Shown: positions 23,412 through 36,479 of the stretch, one piece after another
How the letters are laid out: the number at the start of each line of letters is the position of its first letter
Position numbering within the stretch: position 1 is the first letter of the stretch
Assembly: GCA_003184365.1 (NCBI GenBank)
Contig: NKYR01000140.1
Coordinates: 28,452-92,451, forward strand
Origin: Evernia prunastri
Lineage: Eukaryota > Ascomycota > Lecanoromycetes > Lecanorales > Parmeliaceae
Length of the DNA stretch: 64,000 nucleotides
Reading direction: 5' to 3'
Notes under the pieces: generated by a model
Databases searched by the model: none
Told to the model about the DNA's origin: nothing
What the model saw: the letters and a program-made list of their open reading frames with translations, nothing else
Translations under genes and position numbers: made by a program

Positions 23412-24004
23412 CTCGTATCAGAATCCTCGATGTCACACTTCAAGGTCTTCTTCTGGTAGGCTTCACCTCCAGATTCTCTTACACCTCCTAATCAACCTCA
23501 CTTTCTGCGCGGCACAGTTTTCTCTCTCCGTAGGATTATTGACGAACTGTAGTTGTGGGGTGGCTTTATAACTGTTTGACTTTGATAACGAATGCTTCTA
23601 CATGTTCGTAACCTCCCTGAGATCATTCAGATTGTGTTGGCCTTGAAACTCACAACATCTTCGAGCTAAGTCTCAAACTTTCAACTAGCGCATGAAGCTC
23701 GTATGGGATTAAATTTAGGGCTAACTTCGCGGACGTGGCCTGTAAAAATATGTGTGAGGACTCTGAGGAGGCATCCCTTCCCTCCTCTCGCAGCACATTT
23801 CACTTTCAGCAAAGGTCATTTTCTTATAGAAAGGCAAATATGCCAGCCTCCTGATACTTTCTCACACTCCCTTCATTTCAGTTTTCCACCTTTCTTTAGT
23901 CTGTCCTGAGAGCAAGAAGCTAGCTCAACTTCTGATACTTCATCTGCGCATAAACGCTTCGCCTACCAGCGGCTCAGAGTACGAGACACTTTACCTCCAC
24001 CGTC
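23412..24004. other. Divergent promoter region prp21 / pmt1
   Basis: About 590 bases between two divergent start codons. Pyrimidine-rich stretches precede the pmt1 start. No gene seen. Confidence 0.4.
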
Positions 24005-27000
24005 ATGGCTCCAAAAAGTGCATCCCGCACTCGTTCTGAGGATAAGAAAGTCACTCAAACACCCAATGGAACAGCCAAAACAGCGAAAACGAAGCCCACC
24101 GACTACAGCTCCCACGGAGTCACTGACAATGACATTTTCATGCTACCAGCCTCGGATCTGCAGCTCTTGGGCATTCTTACAGTCATCGCAGCTATTGTAC
24201 GTCTCTTTAGAATATACCAACCCAGCAGCGTTGTTTTCGATGAGGTGCAGTAAGTTGCCAAGCTGCCCCTACACCAGTCACGGATTCGAAGAGCTAATTG
24301 CAATCGCAGCTTTGGAGGCTTTGCTTCAAAGTACATCAAAGGACGGTTTTTTATGGACGTCCACCCACCGTTGGCGAAGTTGCTCCTGACGCTTGCGGGC
24401 TACCTAGCTGGCTTTGATGGGGAATTCGATTTCAAGGATATTGGCAAAGATTATCTCGAGCCTGGCGTTCCATATGTGGCGATGAGATTATTACCAGCTA
24501 TTATGGGCGTCATGACTGTTCCCATGATTTTCTTAACATTAAAGGCTGCTGGGTGTCGAACAATGACTGCTACTCTGGGTGCAGGAATGGTCATCTTTGG
24601 TATGACCACTCAACAGCACCTTTTGTTAAGACGCTGACAGATTATCCAGAAAATGGGCTGCTTACCCAATCCCGCCTCATCCTACTTGATTCGCCCTTGA
24701 TCGTTTTTACCGCGTTTACTGCTCTGGCATGGACTTGTTTCACAAATCAACACGAGCAAGGGCCTTCCAAAGCTTTCGATGCCAGCTGGTGGTTTTGGCT
24801 TGTTGCGACGGGTCTCGGACTTGGCGCCACGGTGAGCGTGAAATGGGTAGGGCTGTTCACAATCGGTTGGGTTGGAAGCTTGACCATCGTGCAATTGTGG
24901 GTTCTAATTGGGGATCCAAAAGCCGTTACCCCAGTGAGTATCTGCCACTACTTGTTCTTCTTACTTTGGGTTTAGGCTAAAGAACCTGGGCAGAGATTGT
25001 GGTTCAAGCACTTCCTTGCCCGGGTCTTTTGTTTGATCGTCATTCCGGTGACTTTCTATGTCGCATTGTTCGGTATCCATTTCCTCTGCCTAGTCAATCC
25101 AGGCGACGGTGACGGATTTATGTCATCCGAGTTCCAGGCCACTTTGAACTCCAAAGCGATGCAGGACGTACCCGTGGATGTGATCTTGGGCAGCCGAGTT
25201 AGCATACGCCACCACAACACGCACGGTGGGTATCTACATTCACACAATCACATGTACCCCACTGGTAGCAAGCAGCAGCAGATCACTCTTTATCCACACA
25301 AGGATGAGAACAACGCTTGGCTGCTTGAGAACCAGACACAACCCCTTGGTCTGGACGGTGAAGAAATTAAAGGCGTCAAAGCCTGGGATACGATTGACCC
25401 TGTACCTCTCGTTGATGGAAGCGTTGTCCGCCTATACCACGTGATTACAGACCGCCGGTTGCACTCACACGACGTGCGCCCTCCTGTCAGTGAGGCAGAT
25501 TGGCAGAACGAAGTCTCAGCCTACGGGTATGAGGGTTTCGAAGGAGATGCCAACGATCTCTTCAGAGTCGAGATCGTCAAGTCGATGTCCGATGGCGCTT
25601 TGGCCAAAACGCAAGTTCGCACCATCGAAACCAAGTTCAAGCTCGTCCACATCATGACTGGCTGTTCTCTATTCTCCCACAAGGTCAAGCTGCCAGACTG
25701 GGGATTCGATCAACAGGAAGTCACTTGTGCTAAGCAGGGCACGCTTCCGAACAGTATTTGGTACGTCGAGCAGAATGAACACCCTAAACTTGGGGCGGAC
25801 GCCGAGAAGGTCAATTATAAGAACCCCGGTTTCCTTGGAAAGTTCTGGGAACTTCAAAAAGTGATGTGGACAACGAATGCTGGTCTAGTCGAATCTCACG
25901 CCTGGGACTCGAGGCCACCGTCCTGGCCAATACTGCGCCGAGGGATCAATTTCTGGGGCAAGGACCATCGTCAGATCTACCTCATTGGCAATCCTATCAT
26001 TTGGTGGTCGTCAACCGTTGCCGTCGGTATATATTTCGTTTTCAAGGGATTATCCGTTCTCCGCTGGCAACGAGGATATCGAGATTACGACAGTATCAAC
26101 TTCAAGCGCTTTGATTACGAGATTGGTACTTCGGTCTTGGGCTGGGCGTTTCACTACTTTCCCTTCTACCTGATGCAGCGTCAACTCTTTCTTCATCATT
26201 ATTTCCCAGCACTCTATTTTGCGATTATCACAATGTGTCAGGTCTACGACTTCGCAGTGAATAGGGTAGGAGGTCCACTCGGATTTAGGGAGACTCCTGC
26301 CATTGGCAGAACTGGTGTTGCGGCTTTCTTGGCCATGAGCATCGTTGCATTCACTCTTTATGCACCTCTGTCGTACGGAAATCCTTGGACTCAAAACTCA
26401 TGTCAACAAGTCAAGCTCTTTGAGACTTGGGACTTCGATTGCTCTGCATTCCATACCGATGTAAGTGCCCGTGTCCCTGATCGACGTTGAATTGACTTCA
26501 GCTAATAAAGTCTGTCAGCTCAATCAGTACGATCTTGTCCAACCCAGTAGCAATATCCAGCCGACAAACGCTCCAGTGGTGCCTCCACCAGGTGGGCAAC
26601 AACAGGCACCCCCGGCAGAGAATGTCACGCCACAACCTGCGGTAGAAGAAGCCTCTATACGCCGAGAAGAAAAAGTCGAGTACAGAGATCAAGACGGCAA
26701 CCTGTTGAACGAAGAAGAGGTTGCCGCTCTAGCAGGCAAAGTAGATTTCCAAACCCGATACGAAACTAGGACACGAATGATCGATGCTGACGGCAACGAG
26801 ATACCGGACAGTTCTGCTGGGACCGCGCCACCGCATCCCGCAGATCGTGAACCTGAGACTGCAGCTGACGACCCGGAGAATGATAGGAGAGAACTTCCGG
26901 CTACAGCAAGTCCAGAGGATGACATAGCAAAAGAAAATTCGGTGTACAAGAACGACGGTGGGAAACCAAAACCGGCAAGCGAGGTCCGTACTTTTCTGAG

Positions 27001-27163
27001 TCATTTTCCCTTGCTGGGGGCCCAAAGCCCGAGTACCAAGACATCTGCAGGTGCAAAGGAATTTATTCCCTCCTCAGAACCTCTTGGTAACTCGGGGATT
27101 TGGCTTGAAGAAGCAATGCTGACTCTATTCTGCCTAGGGAAGCGAGGCCACTTCGGCCACTAA
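24005..27163 (+). CDS. pmt1: Protein O-mannosyltransferase, Pmt1 family
   Basis: Five exons, 24005-24249, 24310-24599, 24650-24933, 24976-26460 and 26519-27163, join in one frame to 982 residues. The first luminal loop carries the catalytic acidic pair in VVFDEVHFG and HPPLAKLLLTLAGY. MIR repeats follow (GGYLHSHNHMYPTGSKQQQI, LHSHDVRPPVSEADWQNEV, TGCSLFSHKVKLPDWGFDQQ), then several C-terminal membrane helices and SYGNPWTQNSCQ. The gapped pattern matches yeast Pmt1 rather than Pmt2 or Pmt4, including the tail VEYRDQDGNLLNEEEVAALA. The enzyme transfers mannose from dolichyl-phosphate-mannose to Ser/Thr in the ER membrane, usually as a Pmt1-Pmt2 heterodimer. A sixth exon is possible: GTCCG at 26983 and TCTGCAG near 27050 could be spliced, shortening the tail. 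Confidence 0.93.
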
Positions 27164-27800
27164 GTGAATCGTTGAGTTGGATTATGTAAACTTATGTATT
27201 CTATCAGTATCAAAAGCGAAACTCTAGATGGTTCTCATGGTGTGTCAGAGAGCTGTGCTCTAGAAGTACTGGTTCAGTGTAAGGGAGGTGCGCCAGCTGA
27301 CCGGCGGTAGCTACAGACAGTAAGGTAGGCTTCGGCCTCGCGACTTTGAGAAGTCTTGGATCAGTGTCATTGATGGTTTGGTAATGTCTTTGTAGCAATA
27401 TGGTGCCTACCTAAAATCAGGCTGGACAGGACGCCTACTGCTGGTCGTGTTTCGAATATTCCAAATATCAAGCTTCATTAGTACGGGGAGAGATTTTGGT
27501 GAAATCTTGTCCAGCTTGACTCAAGCAAAGACATCATCTTTGCTATTTGCCAGAACACGGCGAGATTTGCTGTTGGCCCCTGGTCAGCCGAGCGTCTACG
27601 AGTCTGAGAATACCAAATCACGTGTAACTACCCAATGCAAAATTACTCAACGAATAAACCCTGTTCGCACAGCTCAAAAGAGGAACTGTTCAAACGTCGA
27701 CGTTTAGCTTACGCTACAATCATAGAACTGATGATCTTAGTGTACAGCACGTCCTGCGAGCACCCAGACTTTCCCTGGTGACGTTTAATGCCCGACAGCT
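27164..27800. other. Tail-to-tail spacer, nothing recognised
   Basis: Between the pmt1 stop and the end of the small minus-strand gene. Several short frames, none recognisable. Confidence 0.4.
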
Positions 27801-28375
27801 TTAAAATCCGTCTTTGCCATATTTGTTATATTGATCGTGTAGTTTCTGTTGACTGGATCAGTATGTTTCTCGAGCCGCACGAGAGTCTTCATATCCCCGA
27901 CTGGATGTTGGCGGCCAGGCACATACCTTCGGCAAAGTAACGTTGGGTACGATGACACTGTGTAGCGCGCTTGGCGCGTCCTTGGGGGTCTTTTTCCTGT
28001 CTCCACCCGGGTGATACTGGTATTTGAAATGTTCATCGGCGCCATCGCCTTTTGCAGTTGTTTGCCAAGGCATAGTTCCTTCCGCCATACTGACTGGTGC
28101 TTCGGATGAAGATGAAGTGGGCTTGCGTCCGAAATGATAACCAGCCATGCCAAAGGCACCCGTCATGATTGTAAGAAGGATCTGCCAAGGGCATCAGCAG
28201 ACGCTCACCCAAACAGTGACGTGTCCGTGCATACGTATAATTCAGGATCCCTCTTTGCCCCCTTGTGCAACGCACTGTCTTTTCCTTTTCCGCTACCGGC
28301 TTCGTTGGCTTTCGAAGCAAGTTTGCCAGCGGCTTGGCCTGCCTTACCTGCCACACGTCCTGCTGCCGCCGACAT
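27801..28375 (-). CDS. Small single-pass membrane protein, probably mitochondrial
   Basis: Three exons, 28375-28235, 28181-27927 and 27845-27801, all in phase 0, encode 146 residues. Introns are 28234-28182 (GTATG...GGCAG) and 27926-27846 (GTATG...AACAG). Residues 1-45 are Ala/Gly/Lys-rich and amphipathic (MSAAAGRVAGKAGQAAGKLA), then one membrane segment reads YILLTIMTGAFGMAGYHFG, followed by RKPTSSSSEAPV, a Gly/Asp linker, DAPSALHSVIVPNVTLPK and the end KLHDQYNKYGKDGF. I recognise it only as a protein type conserved in filamentous fungi. The basic N terminus and single helix suggest the mitochondrial inner membrane; this is inference. The start lies 520 bases from the divergent erf2 start. 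Confidence 0.75.
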
Positions 28376-28895
28376 GGTGCAAGACTTGAGTCCTTCTGAT
28401 GAATGGATCGGATAGGTAGCAGAGGGACAGTGAGGTAGATAGCTGCTACTGCGTTTGTGTTACGGTAGGAGTGAAGTTAGAGGAGATCATCAAGATCCGC
28501 TAAGGCGTATATTACGCAATATGTGCCGGCCTTGTAAAGCCGCTAATGCAGTTGCTCTTCGACCAATGACAGGCGCCTGCTTGCGGAGATTGAATAATGA
28601 CCACGCTTTTCTATCTAAGTCGAAATCGAGCGGCTTACAGCCTTACACAGCTTGCTCGCATATATCATAAGAGTAACTGTAATTTAATCGTTCTTTCAGA
28701 CTGCTTCTGCAACAGCCGTGCAATTTCTTCTGCCCTGGTTATATTCAATCCTGCCCTTCGCCGCCGGTTCTAATCCGTCTACTTCTCCTTTCCTGAAGCC
28801 GTGTTCCATATGGCTTCGCTCCGCACTTGAACGTGCTTTGTGAGCCCAAATGAATTCACCGCGAGCATCTTTGAGAGCTAATATTGTCAACCAAA
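28376..28895. other. Divergent promoter region
   Basis: 520 bases between the small membrane-protein gene and erf2. No recognisable coding sequence. Confidence 0.4.
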
Positions 28896-30903
28896 ATGGA
28901 ACCCTCTCGGTACCCCAGTCATCCCCAGGCTCCGGTCAACAATCCTTTCCCGAGCCCACTACCAACTTCTGGCTCCCAGCAGACCCCTAGCATCATTTCG
29001 TCTCGCATGACGGATGTCGCATCGGAAGATGGTGATGAATTTGAGGGAGGGCAAGCCACAGGTGGCCGGCCAACGACAGCGGTTTCGATCGATCCAAATC
29101 GCCCAGGTTCCGCCATGTCGTCGCAGACTCGTCCGTCAACTCGAGCACCTCCGTCTCGAAGAGGTATGGGTTCGCCCACCACAATAGCTTCGTGGAGAAC
29201 GGTTGGGGCTTTTGGAGGGCCTGGAGGTTCCATGACGAATTCAAGCAGGCCTCCCAGTGCCACTAGTCGGACAAGTCGAACTCACGTACCCTCATTAGCT
29301 TCGCATGCTTTCTTCCGACCTATGAGCTCGCAACGACTGCAAGCTCAACGAGGGTTTCGACCGACAAGAGTAGGACAGCCTTCAGCCAGCGTGGATGGAT
29401 CCAGCGAGGCAGGAACCAACACCGATAGGCACAGTATGATCTCGGATGCAACGCCCCAGCAAGCACCTCGGATACCAAATAGTAACGACTTGCCTCCGGT
29501 GTCGAGGGGAACGGAATTTACGGAGCAAGACGATGAGGGTACGGCCAATGCAAGTCCTACTGAAAATGCAACGCTTCGGAGCATGGGCGAGAGTGTAAGA
29601 CCGCTTCAAAGTCGTTCCGCACATGCGAGACCCATGCAATTAGACCTTGATAAGCAAGGCAATGGATCACCGAAATCCTTCCGAGCCAGTTTCCACAGAG
29701 CTGCGACTACACGGAAGGAAACGCAACGCCACGAACGTCTTTCATCATCAAACAACTCTCCGACGTTTGCAAAGAAGCTACCAGAAGCTGCTTCCAAAGT
29801 TGGCATCAACTACCAATACTTCTCTGGGAATACAGTATTTTGCTGGGGAGGAAGATTGCAGAATGCTAGAGATAGACCAATCAACGTTGTGAGCGGCATC
29901 ATCGTATTATTACCCACCATTCTTTTCCTCGTGTACTCGTAAGCATTCTTTACGCCCTGCTCTTCCATGCTGTCACTGACGATGGCTTAGGGGACCGTAT
30001 CTCTCACAACAGGTCTCACCCGCAGTACCGGTCTTTTTTGCGTATCTTTTCTTCATATGCATTTCGTCCTTTGTCCATGCATCTGTGACAGACCCGGGGG
30101 TGAGTGTCGAGTGGGCCTCTTGAAAACCTTACTCTGACAGCTACAAGATATTGCCTCGAAATTTACATCCCCTAGCGCCCCTTGAGAACTCTGACGACCC
30201 ACTCACGTTGGGGCCACCGACGACACAATGGACTACGATAAAGTCGGCCGGGACGCCAAATGGCGCAATGGACGTTCCCACTAAGTACTGTAAGACATGT
30301 AACATTTGGAGGCCGCCGCGATGTCATCATTGCCGAGTATGTGACAACTGCATAGAAACACAGGATCATCATTGTGTATGGATTAATAATTGCGTCGGGC
30401 GAAGAAACTATCGGTATTTTTTTACCTTTGTGAGCTCAGGCACCCTCCTTGGTATCTTCCTCACCTTCGCCAGCCTCGGACACTGCTTGCGATATCAATC
30501 GGAGCAAAAGATAACATTCAGTGATTCTATCCACCGGTGGAGGGTACCGTTCGCCATGTTCATATATGGCTTGCTAGCCACGCCGTATCCTACTTGTCTA
30601 TGGGGTTATCATCTGTGGTTGATTGGGCGAGGGGAGACTACCAGGGAGTATCTGAATTCTCATAAGTTTTTCAAGAGTGATCGGCATCGACCATTCACCC
30701 AAGTAAGTGCTGCCCGGAATTGGGTTGTTGTGCTTCTTCGGCCAAGACCGCCAACCTATTTACGCTTTAAGCGGGAGTACGAAGAGGGGGATCAACGGTT
30801 CGGCCCTAGAAGAAATAAGAGACAAGCACCTCTTGTTGCAGAGCAACAGGGGGGTGGAATGGAGTTGCAAGAGGTTGGTGGGACGAGCCAACTTGACCGG
30901 TGA
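28896..30903 (+). CDS. erf2: Palmitoyltransferase Erf2 (DHHC type)
   Basis: Three exons, 28896-29938, 29991-30099 and 30148-30903, encode 635 residues. Introns 29939-29990 (GTAAG...TTAG) and 30100-30147 (GTGAG...CAAG) keep the frame. A disordered Ser/Pro N terminus of about 300 residues is followed by NYQYFSGNTVFCWGGRLQNA, two membrane helices, VTDPGILPRNLHP, the zinc/DHHC domain (KYCKTCNIWRPPRCHHCRVC, DHHCVWINNCVGRRNYRYFF) and two more helices, ending with LLRPRPPTYLRFKREYEEGD. In yeast Erf2 works with Erf4 in the ER to palmitoylate Ras. All Cys/His ligands and the catalytic Cys of DHHC are present. The ATG at 28896 is the first in the open frame. Confidence 0.92.
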
Positions 30904-31483
30904 AAAGCCTGTGGGAAGAGGAAGAGTTGCAAGGATGAGACCTTTGTATGGGTACTGTAATGGCTTCATACGCATTGTCTATTCACTAATTTTGAGCTTT
31001 GGCGATTCGTTCTGATTTTGATTGTAAGATACCTATACCCACATTGTTTGTTGAGAAGGAAGGAGCGAGCGTAAATGCTACAGAGGATTTTGATACGGGC
31101 TCCGGAAAAGGCTTTCAGTAGTTGAAGTCGAAAACTAATTGATAAAACCAATTCAGCAGTTTGCTCGGAGCAATTCAATCCCAGTGTGTGGAATGCTATA
31201 TAAATAGTATGCTAGTAACCTAGTGACAAGCGACTAATGCTTTTTGAGTTGTTGCTCAACTCGAACCAACCTTCAACCACACTGGTTACACATTGCGCTT
31301 TTACCATTCTTGATCACCATTATGCTTGACACTCATAACATTCAGAGTGATTAATACTTTACCTTACATCACGGGCTTGACAGACTTGCACGCTTGTCAA
31401 TCAGTCAGTCATTGCTCCTCGCTTTGTTTATTCCCTTCCACTATTGCTTCGTCGGCCGTTGTGCCGTAAACCTCGCAGCTACA
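30904..31483. other. Intergenic between erf2 and ash1-like gene
   Basis: Contains the erf2 terminator side and the promoter and leader of the next gene. AT-rich around 31000-31220. No gene seen. Confidence 0.4.
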
Positions 31484-33839
31484 ATGCTTTCCTTTATTCA
31501 ACAACGTCTTGGCAAGACGTCTACCCAATCCCAGAATAAGATAACGCGTCAAGAGTCAATAGAATCAGCCTTTTCCCGTGTCGCAGCTCGCAAGAGCTCC
31601 CAAGACCTTTCCACGACCCCTTCTTTAACCACAGCGACAAGTTTAACGGACACTTCCGGCGATCTCACAGATAGCTCCGCGAAAGGAGATGACTACAAAC
31701 GAAGCTCTGCACGGTCACGGACTAGCATAGGTAGCTACAATGAGAATATACTGTCAGCAAAGCAGAGCCGCTCGGCTCGAAAGCAAGCTGCCGATAGGGG
31801 AAATCGGACAAGTTTGGGGGAAACATTGGTTGACAGCGATGAAAAAACTTCGCGTGAGAGACTTCTGCAAGAAAGTGTACAGGCTCTAAACGAAGATTGG
31901 AATATTGGGGCTATGCCCGGCGACGACTTGAGGCTGTCTACGAAAGATGAGGATGGCGCCAAGAGGCGGAGATCAACACGATTGGATATTATGGATCGAG
32001 CCTCTAGTATTGTTGAGAAGACTGCGACTGTGCTGGGCAAGAGGGGACGCGGGACAGTTGAGGCTGGTGTGGAGAAAATTCATGCGTTCAAAGCGGATAA
32101 TAAGACCGCTGGCTTGAGACCGAAGGAGCCCGAAAGGCCATCCTTCGAAAGCCCCTCTCGGAAACGAGCTCGCTTTTCGGAGGTCGATGTCAGTAACCAG
32201 CAGTCTGCGGAGTTCGGAAAGCGAGAGCATAAAGGCAACAAAAGACCTATCAAGCCATGGGTCGCCCAAGGGCTCTATGTGGGCCAGCACCGAAAGGATG
32301 ATGCCAGGCTTACCGAGACCAAAAACAAAGAGAGAAAAGCTTCGAACAACCGGCCAGAGGCTGGTGAACGTGTGAACATGCCAATGCCAATGTGGCTTGG
32401 GGATAAAATAATCGAAATGGGCAGAGACTTCAAGCTTCCCTTCGACGTATTTTCACCCCTGCCACCAGGGCAGCCAAAGCCAGACGAATGGAAAAAAACA
32501 CAAAAGAGTACGTCCTCGCGGGATCCTGCTCTCATGGTTGCTAACATACAGGTTTAGATGTGTTCATTGGGGACGCCGCGAATGTGTGGAAGAAGGCCAA
32601 GGATTTGGAGCATTCTACATGCATTTGCACTGCAGATACTGGCTGTGATGACCATTGCTTCAATCGCTTTATGCTCTATGAATGTGACGACAGCAATTGC
32701 AAAGTAGGCGCCGAGCATTGCACAAATCGCAGCTTCGCCGCTCTAAAGCAACGATGTAAGGCTGGAGGCAAATATAACATTGGCGTTGAGGTTATGAAGA
32801 CAGCTGATCGTGGATACGGCATACGAGCCAACCGTACATTCAAACCCAACCAGATCATTGTCGAATACACTGGGGAGATCATCACACAAAGTGAGTGCGA
32901 CGAACGCATGAACAAGCGTTACAAGGACGCCGAGGTAAGACAGCCTACTTTGGTTTCCGTCACTCAACACGATTCACAATCTAATGCCAATCTTAGTGCT
33001 ACTATCTCATGGACTTTGATCAATCCATGATCCTTGATGCCACTCGAGGTTCCATCGCTCGTTTTGTGAACCACTCTTGCGCTCCCAATTGCCGCATGAT
33101 CAAGTGGACTGTGGCTGGTAAACCGCGCATGGCGCTGTTTGCAGGAGACAATGGCATCATGACTGGTGAAGAGTTAACATATGATTATAACTTCAATCCG
33201 TACTCAGTCAAGAACGTCCAGGAGTGCCGCTGTGGAGCTGAAGGATGCAGAGGAGTTTTAGGACCGAAGCCAAAAGAAATCCGAGAGGCGTTGAAACCTA
33301 TTACGACAAGTGGGAAAAGAAAGATCCAGCAGATTGTTGAGGATGCCGTGGAAACCGTGACCAAGAAGAGAAAGATAGCCGTCCCATCGTCTGTGAAGTC
33401 TGCCTTTGCGACAGCAAAGGCTCAGACCTCGAGGAGACTATCGCACGCAGGAGTACTAGGATCGTCGGCTACCCAAAACCAAAAACTGGTGAAGAAAGAT
33501 TCGCAACCCTCTCTACGGGGTACCAAACAAGAAACGACGGTTGAGAATAAACGAGATGGGAAGAAGAGACGGCGTACCACGAATACCTATTCTGGTCGAC
33601 GACATTCTGCTGGAACGTTGACAGAAACGAAAGGCTACAAAACCCGACGCGGTTCATCTGCTAAGGCGGCGGAGGAAGACGAAGGAGAAACGCCAGTTGG
33701 TCGGCGGGACAGTGTCACAATGAAGGCGGCTAGTGTTAGGGAAAACGTTGTTCGAACTGTTAGGAGGTCAAGCCGAGGGACACCGGCTGGAAAGACAATC
33801 CGGATCATTGGTGACGACGAGTTCAAAGGTTGGCGCTGA
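31484..33839 (+). CDS. ash1: SET-domain histone methyltransferase, Ash1-like
   Basis: Three exons, 31484-32507, 32552-32934 and 32997-33839, encode 749 residues. Introns 32508-32551 (GTACG...ACAG) and 32935-32996 (GTAAG...TTAG) split the catalytic region. After about 320 disordered basic residues comes KLPFDVFSPLPPGQPKPDEW, then an AWS zinc domain (CICTADTGCDDHCFNRFMLY with ECDDSNCKVGAEHCTNRSF), the SET domain (GIRANRTFKPNQIIVEYTGE, CYYLMDFDQSMILDATRGSI, RFVNHSCAPNCRMIKW, ELTYDYNFNPYSVKN) and a post-SET CRCGAEGCRG. The AWS-SET-post-SET order and this spacing fit Ash1-type H3K36 methyltransferases known from Neurospora and Fusarium; Set2 would also carry WW and SRI domains, which are absent here. 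It likely acts in subtelomeric or facultative chromatin. Confidence 0.87.
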
Positions 33840-34121
33840 TATTTCAAAATTGTGGAGTTGGATACAATGAATTGTGTCCCTTGCATCTAGGAGTATCCCT
33901 GAAACACGCCTTCCCTTTTCCTTACAATTAGTAGGTCCATGATGCACTTTTGTGGAGCCCTTATGAGGAAGGGTGTCAAAGTCAGCCCGAAATGTCGATA
34001 GTAAGGATGCTAAATGCTACAATAATCATACGTCGTCCGTCACTACCCATCGATTGATCAGTAATCTCTTCGTGACGTGTCTGTCCTTTCCGTTCGACTT
34101 GCTCTACGCGCGTGCTCTTGA

Positions 34122-36114
34122 TCAAATGTGAAAGACTTGCTCAACGGCTCTGACAAGCGCATCGTTTTTGCCCAATTCGCTCCCTTCACACATAGTGATC
34201 AATCTCATAACCTCACTCCTCAGCTTACGTTTCAAATCCTCGATCCTCTCCCTCCATCCCCCTGTCTCTGGCCGCCTCCACGACGCGGGCAGGCTTGGCC
34301 TGACACTTGGTGTTTGCAACCCAAGCATAGCGCGCGCTTTTGCTGGGATGTATGACATGTTCGGGGACAGCGGCGACTGTGTCCCAATGGAGGGTAACGG
34401 CGAGGAACCCGATGAAGGCGGGGGCAGGGGGATCGTGGAGATGTAATCGAGTGCTAAGTAAGTCGCTTGAAGTGATGATAGGAGTCGTGACGGTGCTTGG
34501 GGGAAGATGATGGGGAGCGAGCTATTGGTGGAAGGGAGTGGGGGAACGCGTAGAGAATCTGCTTTAAGGGGAAACTTGGACGACGAGTGAGGGGGATGAC
34601 TTGAAAGCGGGCCACTGAAGTTTGAATAGCGACTGAGAGGCAATATTGGCGGTGATTTCCTTGGGACTCTGCGTTGCCCTGCCGGAAGGCATATCTGGAC
34701 GATCACAGGGCTGTCAAGTTGCAACTCGACTTGCGGAGTGCTGGCAAACAAGGCTTCGAGCTCCGCTATGATCCAAGAGGTTTGTTCGCTCAGCGCAGGT
34801 TGAACAGGTGTTAAAGGCCTGGGGGTATCTGCTCTGACCGGAGGGCTTGTCTCTGGTGGAACCCGTTGGACGGTCCCTGTTGATGATGGATTTGAGCTTG
34901 GGGGTGTTTGCATCCACGTCGCTTTAGCCTTGATCCTTTCATACGCCTCGTCATATTTCCTGTCTACGACGGACTCTATGCCAAGACCAAGGACTGACTC
35001 TAAGGTAGCTGGGGTCGGAGGGGGTGTATGTGGGTAAGGAAACGAGAGACTCCGATCAAGGCAGACCGGTGTTGTTGGTTCAGAAGGATTGATCGTACCG
35101 CGGCGACGTGGTGTACAGATCACCTGAGGCTTCGACGGACTCGTTCTGATTGTAATTGCGTGCTTTGAATCATTAGCGGGATTTCCGGCATTGATTCTGG
35201 TTTGCTTGCAGCTCTAGGTTGCTCACCGCTTGTTGAATATTGTCCTTTTGTTCTGACAAATCAAGCCAGAGTCTGGGTTTGCGCCTCATGGGTTCTGAAT
35301 GGAAAGGCCTAGCAGCAGAAGCACCCGATGTGCTGTCTGACCAAGAACCAAGATCGTACTCCTCTGCATGCCGTTCGGCTTCGTGTCTAAGCCCCCTTAA
35401 TCCCGGGGTCTTGTGCAGGGACCTTGGCCCTGGCTTGCTGGGTGGGTTACCATAGGATAGCTGCCGGCGTGGAACCCTGCAAGGTGCATCTTTTCTGTTG
35501 GCCTCTTCGGAAGGATTCGTCGGCGCATAGTATATGTAGCCTGCTGGATTATCGCTACGTCCCAGCATTTTAGAACTGAATTGCTGCATGTCATCTTTTA
35601 TCGGTGGGTCAACTTGGCTGGTAACAAGCACTTGCGTATATTCAAAAGGTGATCGCAAAGTCTGTGGACGCTCAGAGTCGAGATGATCGCTGATAGCTTC
35701 TGCAGGTGCCGCTCGCTCCGCCGACCCTGTATCTGCCTCGGAGAAATCTAGGCATGACCGTGATGACTCCGTCATGGAAACATTGTTATATGAGGATAGA
35801 GGACTGGATAACGGTGATGTAAATGGACCTTTCAATCGTTTCGCTGAGAATATTCCAAAGAGGGCCCTCGGATGAGATTCTTCGGGATCACTTCCTAAGG
35901 TCAAACCGTGATTCGATATTTTCTGTGGCAAGGTCCATGAAGGTTGCGGAAAGATTCCTTCCTCCGCTACGGTTATTCTGTTGTTATCCTCAGTGCTAGC
36001 AGGTCTGTTGCTCGTGTCAGCAAGGTAACCAGCAGTACACTCAAATCCTGTAGGGTTGTTACGAGGTAAGAGATGATTTCGACAAGGTGTACCCTCTAGT
36101 GATGTGCTGAGCAT
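34122..36114 (-). CDS. Uncharacterised Ser/Pro-rich protein
   Basis: Two exons, 36114-35227 and 35123-34122, would encode about 629 residues; the intron 35226-35124 (GTGAGC...CTCAG) joins DNIQQA to VICTPRRRGTINPSEPTTPV in phase 0. An alternative acceptor 22 bases upstream breaks the frame. The open frame extends upstream of 36114 to 36336, so an earlier start such as MDYLLESFSF is possible. No domain is recognised. The most ordered parts look to be RKYDEAYERIKAKATWM and the C-terminal helix-like region ERIEDLKRKLRSEVMRLITM with GKNDALVRAVEQVFHI. Many SP/TP sites and the basic RRR motif hint at a nuclear or cell-cycle-regulated protein, but this is inference. Confidence 0.6.
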
Positions 36115-36479
36115 CCATACTGAGTAGAACGGAGAGATTGACTGAGAACAATGACATGGTAGGAATGAAACACCTTTAAAAGCATGCCGTCTCGCCCTTG
36201 ACAATCGATCGAAGCTAAAGGATTCAAGGAGATAATCCATCCCTCGAATACTAAAATGCAGGGTACAAAGGAAACGCAACCCTCGCATTGTAGTCAGCAC
36301 GAGGAAGGTGGTGTGGTATAATGTAAGGTACGGCACTTAAGGAATGAGACTCTGGCACCCCTTGCAGCCAAGGACCGTAGGTAACATGACACTGACTAAA
36401 ACGAAACAGATCACCTAGATCGTTGCAATTTGATGCCTCAAGTGGCATCACGGCGTAGCCTCAAAAAATCCGACAACAG
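36115..36479. other. Short intergenic or upstream coding region
   Basis: Between the uncharacterised gene and the amidohydrolase. The left 220 bases stay open in frame with the uncharacterised gene and may be coding or leader. Confidence 0.35.

Noticed and set aside
35146..35226. Acceptor at 35146 for the intron of the Ser/Pro-rich gene
   Set aside because: It shifts the frame by one base relative to the downstream exon; the acceptor at 35124 keeps it.
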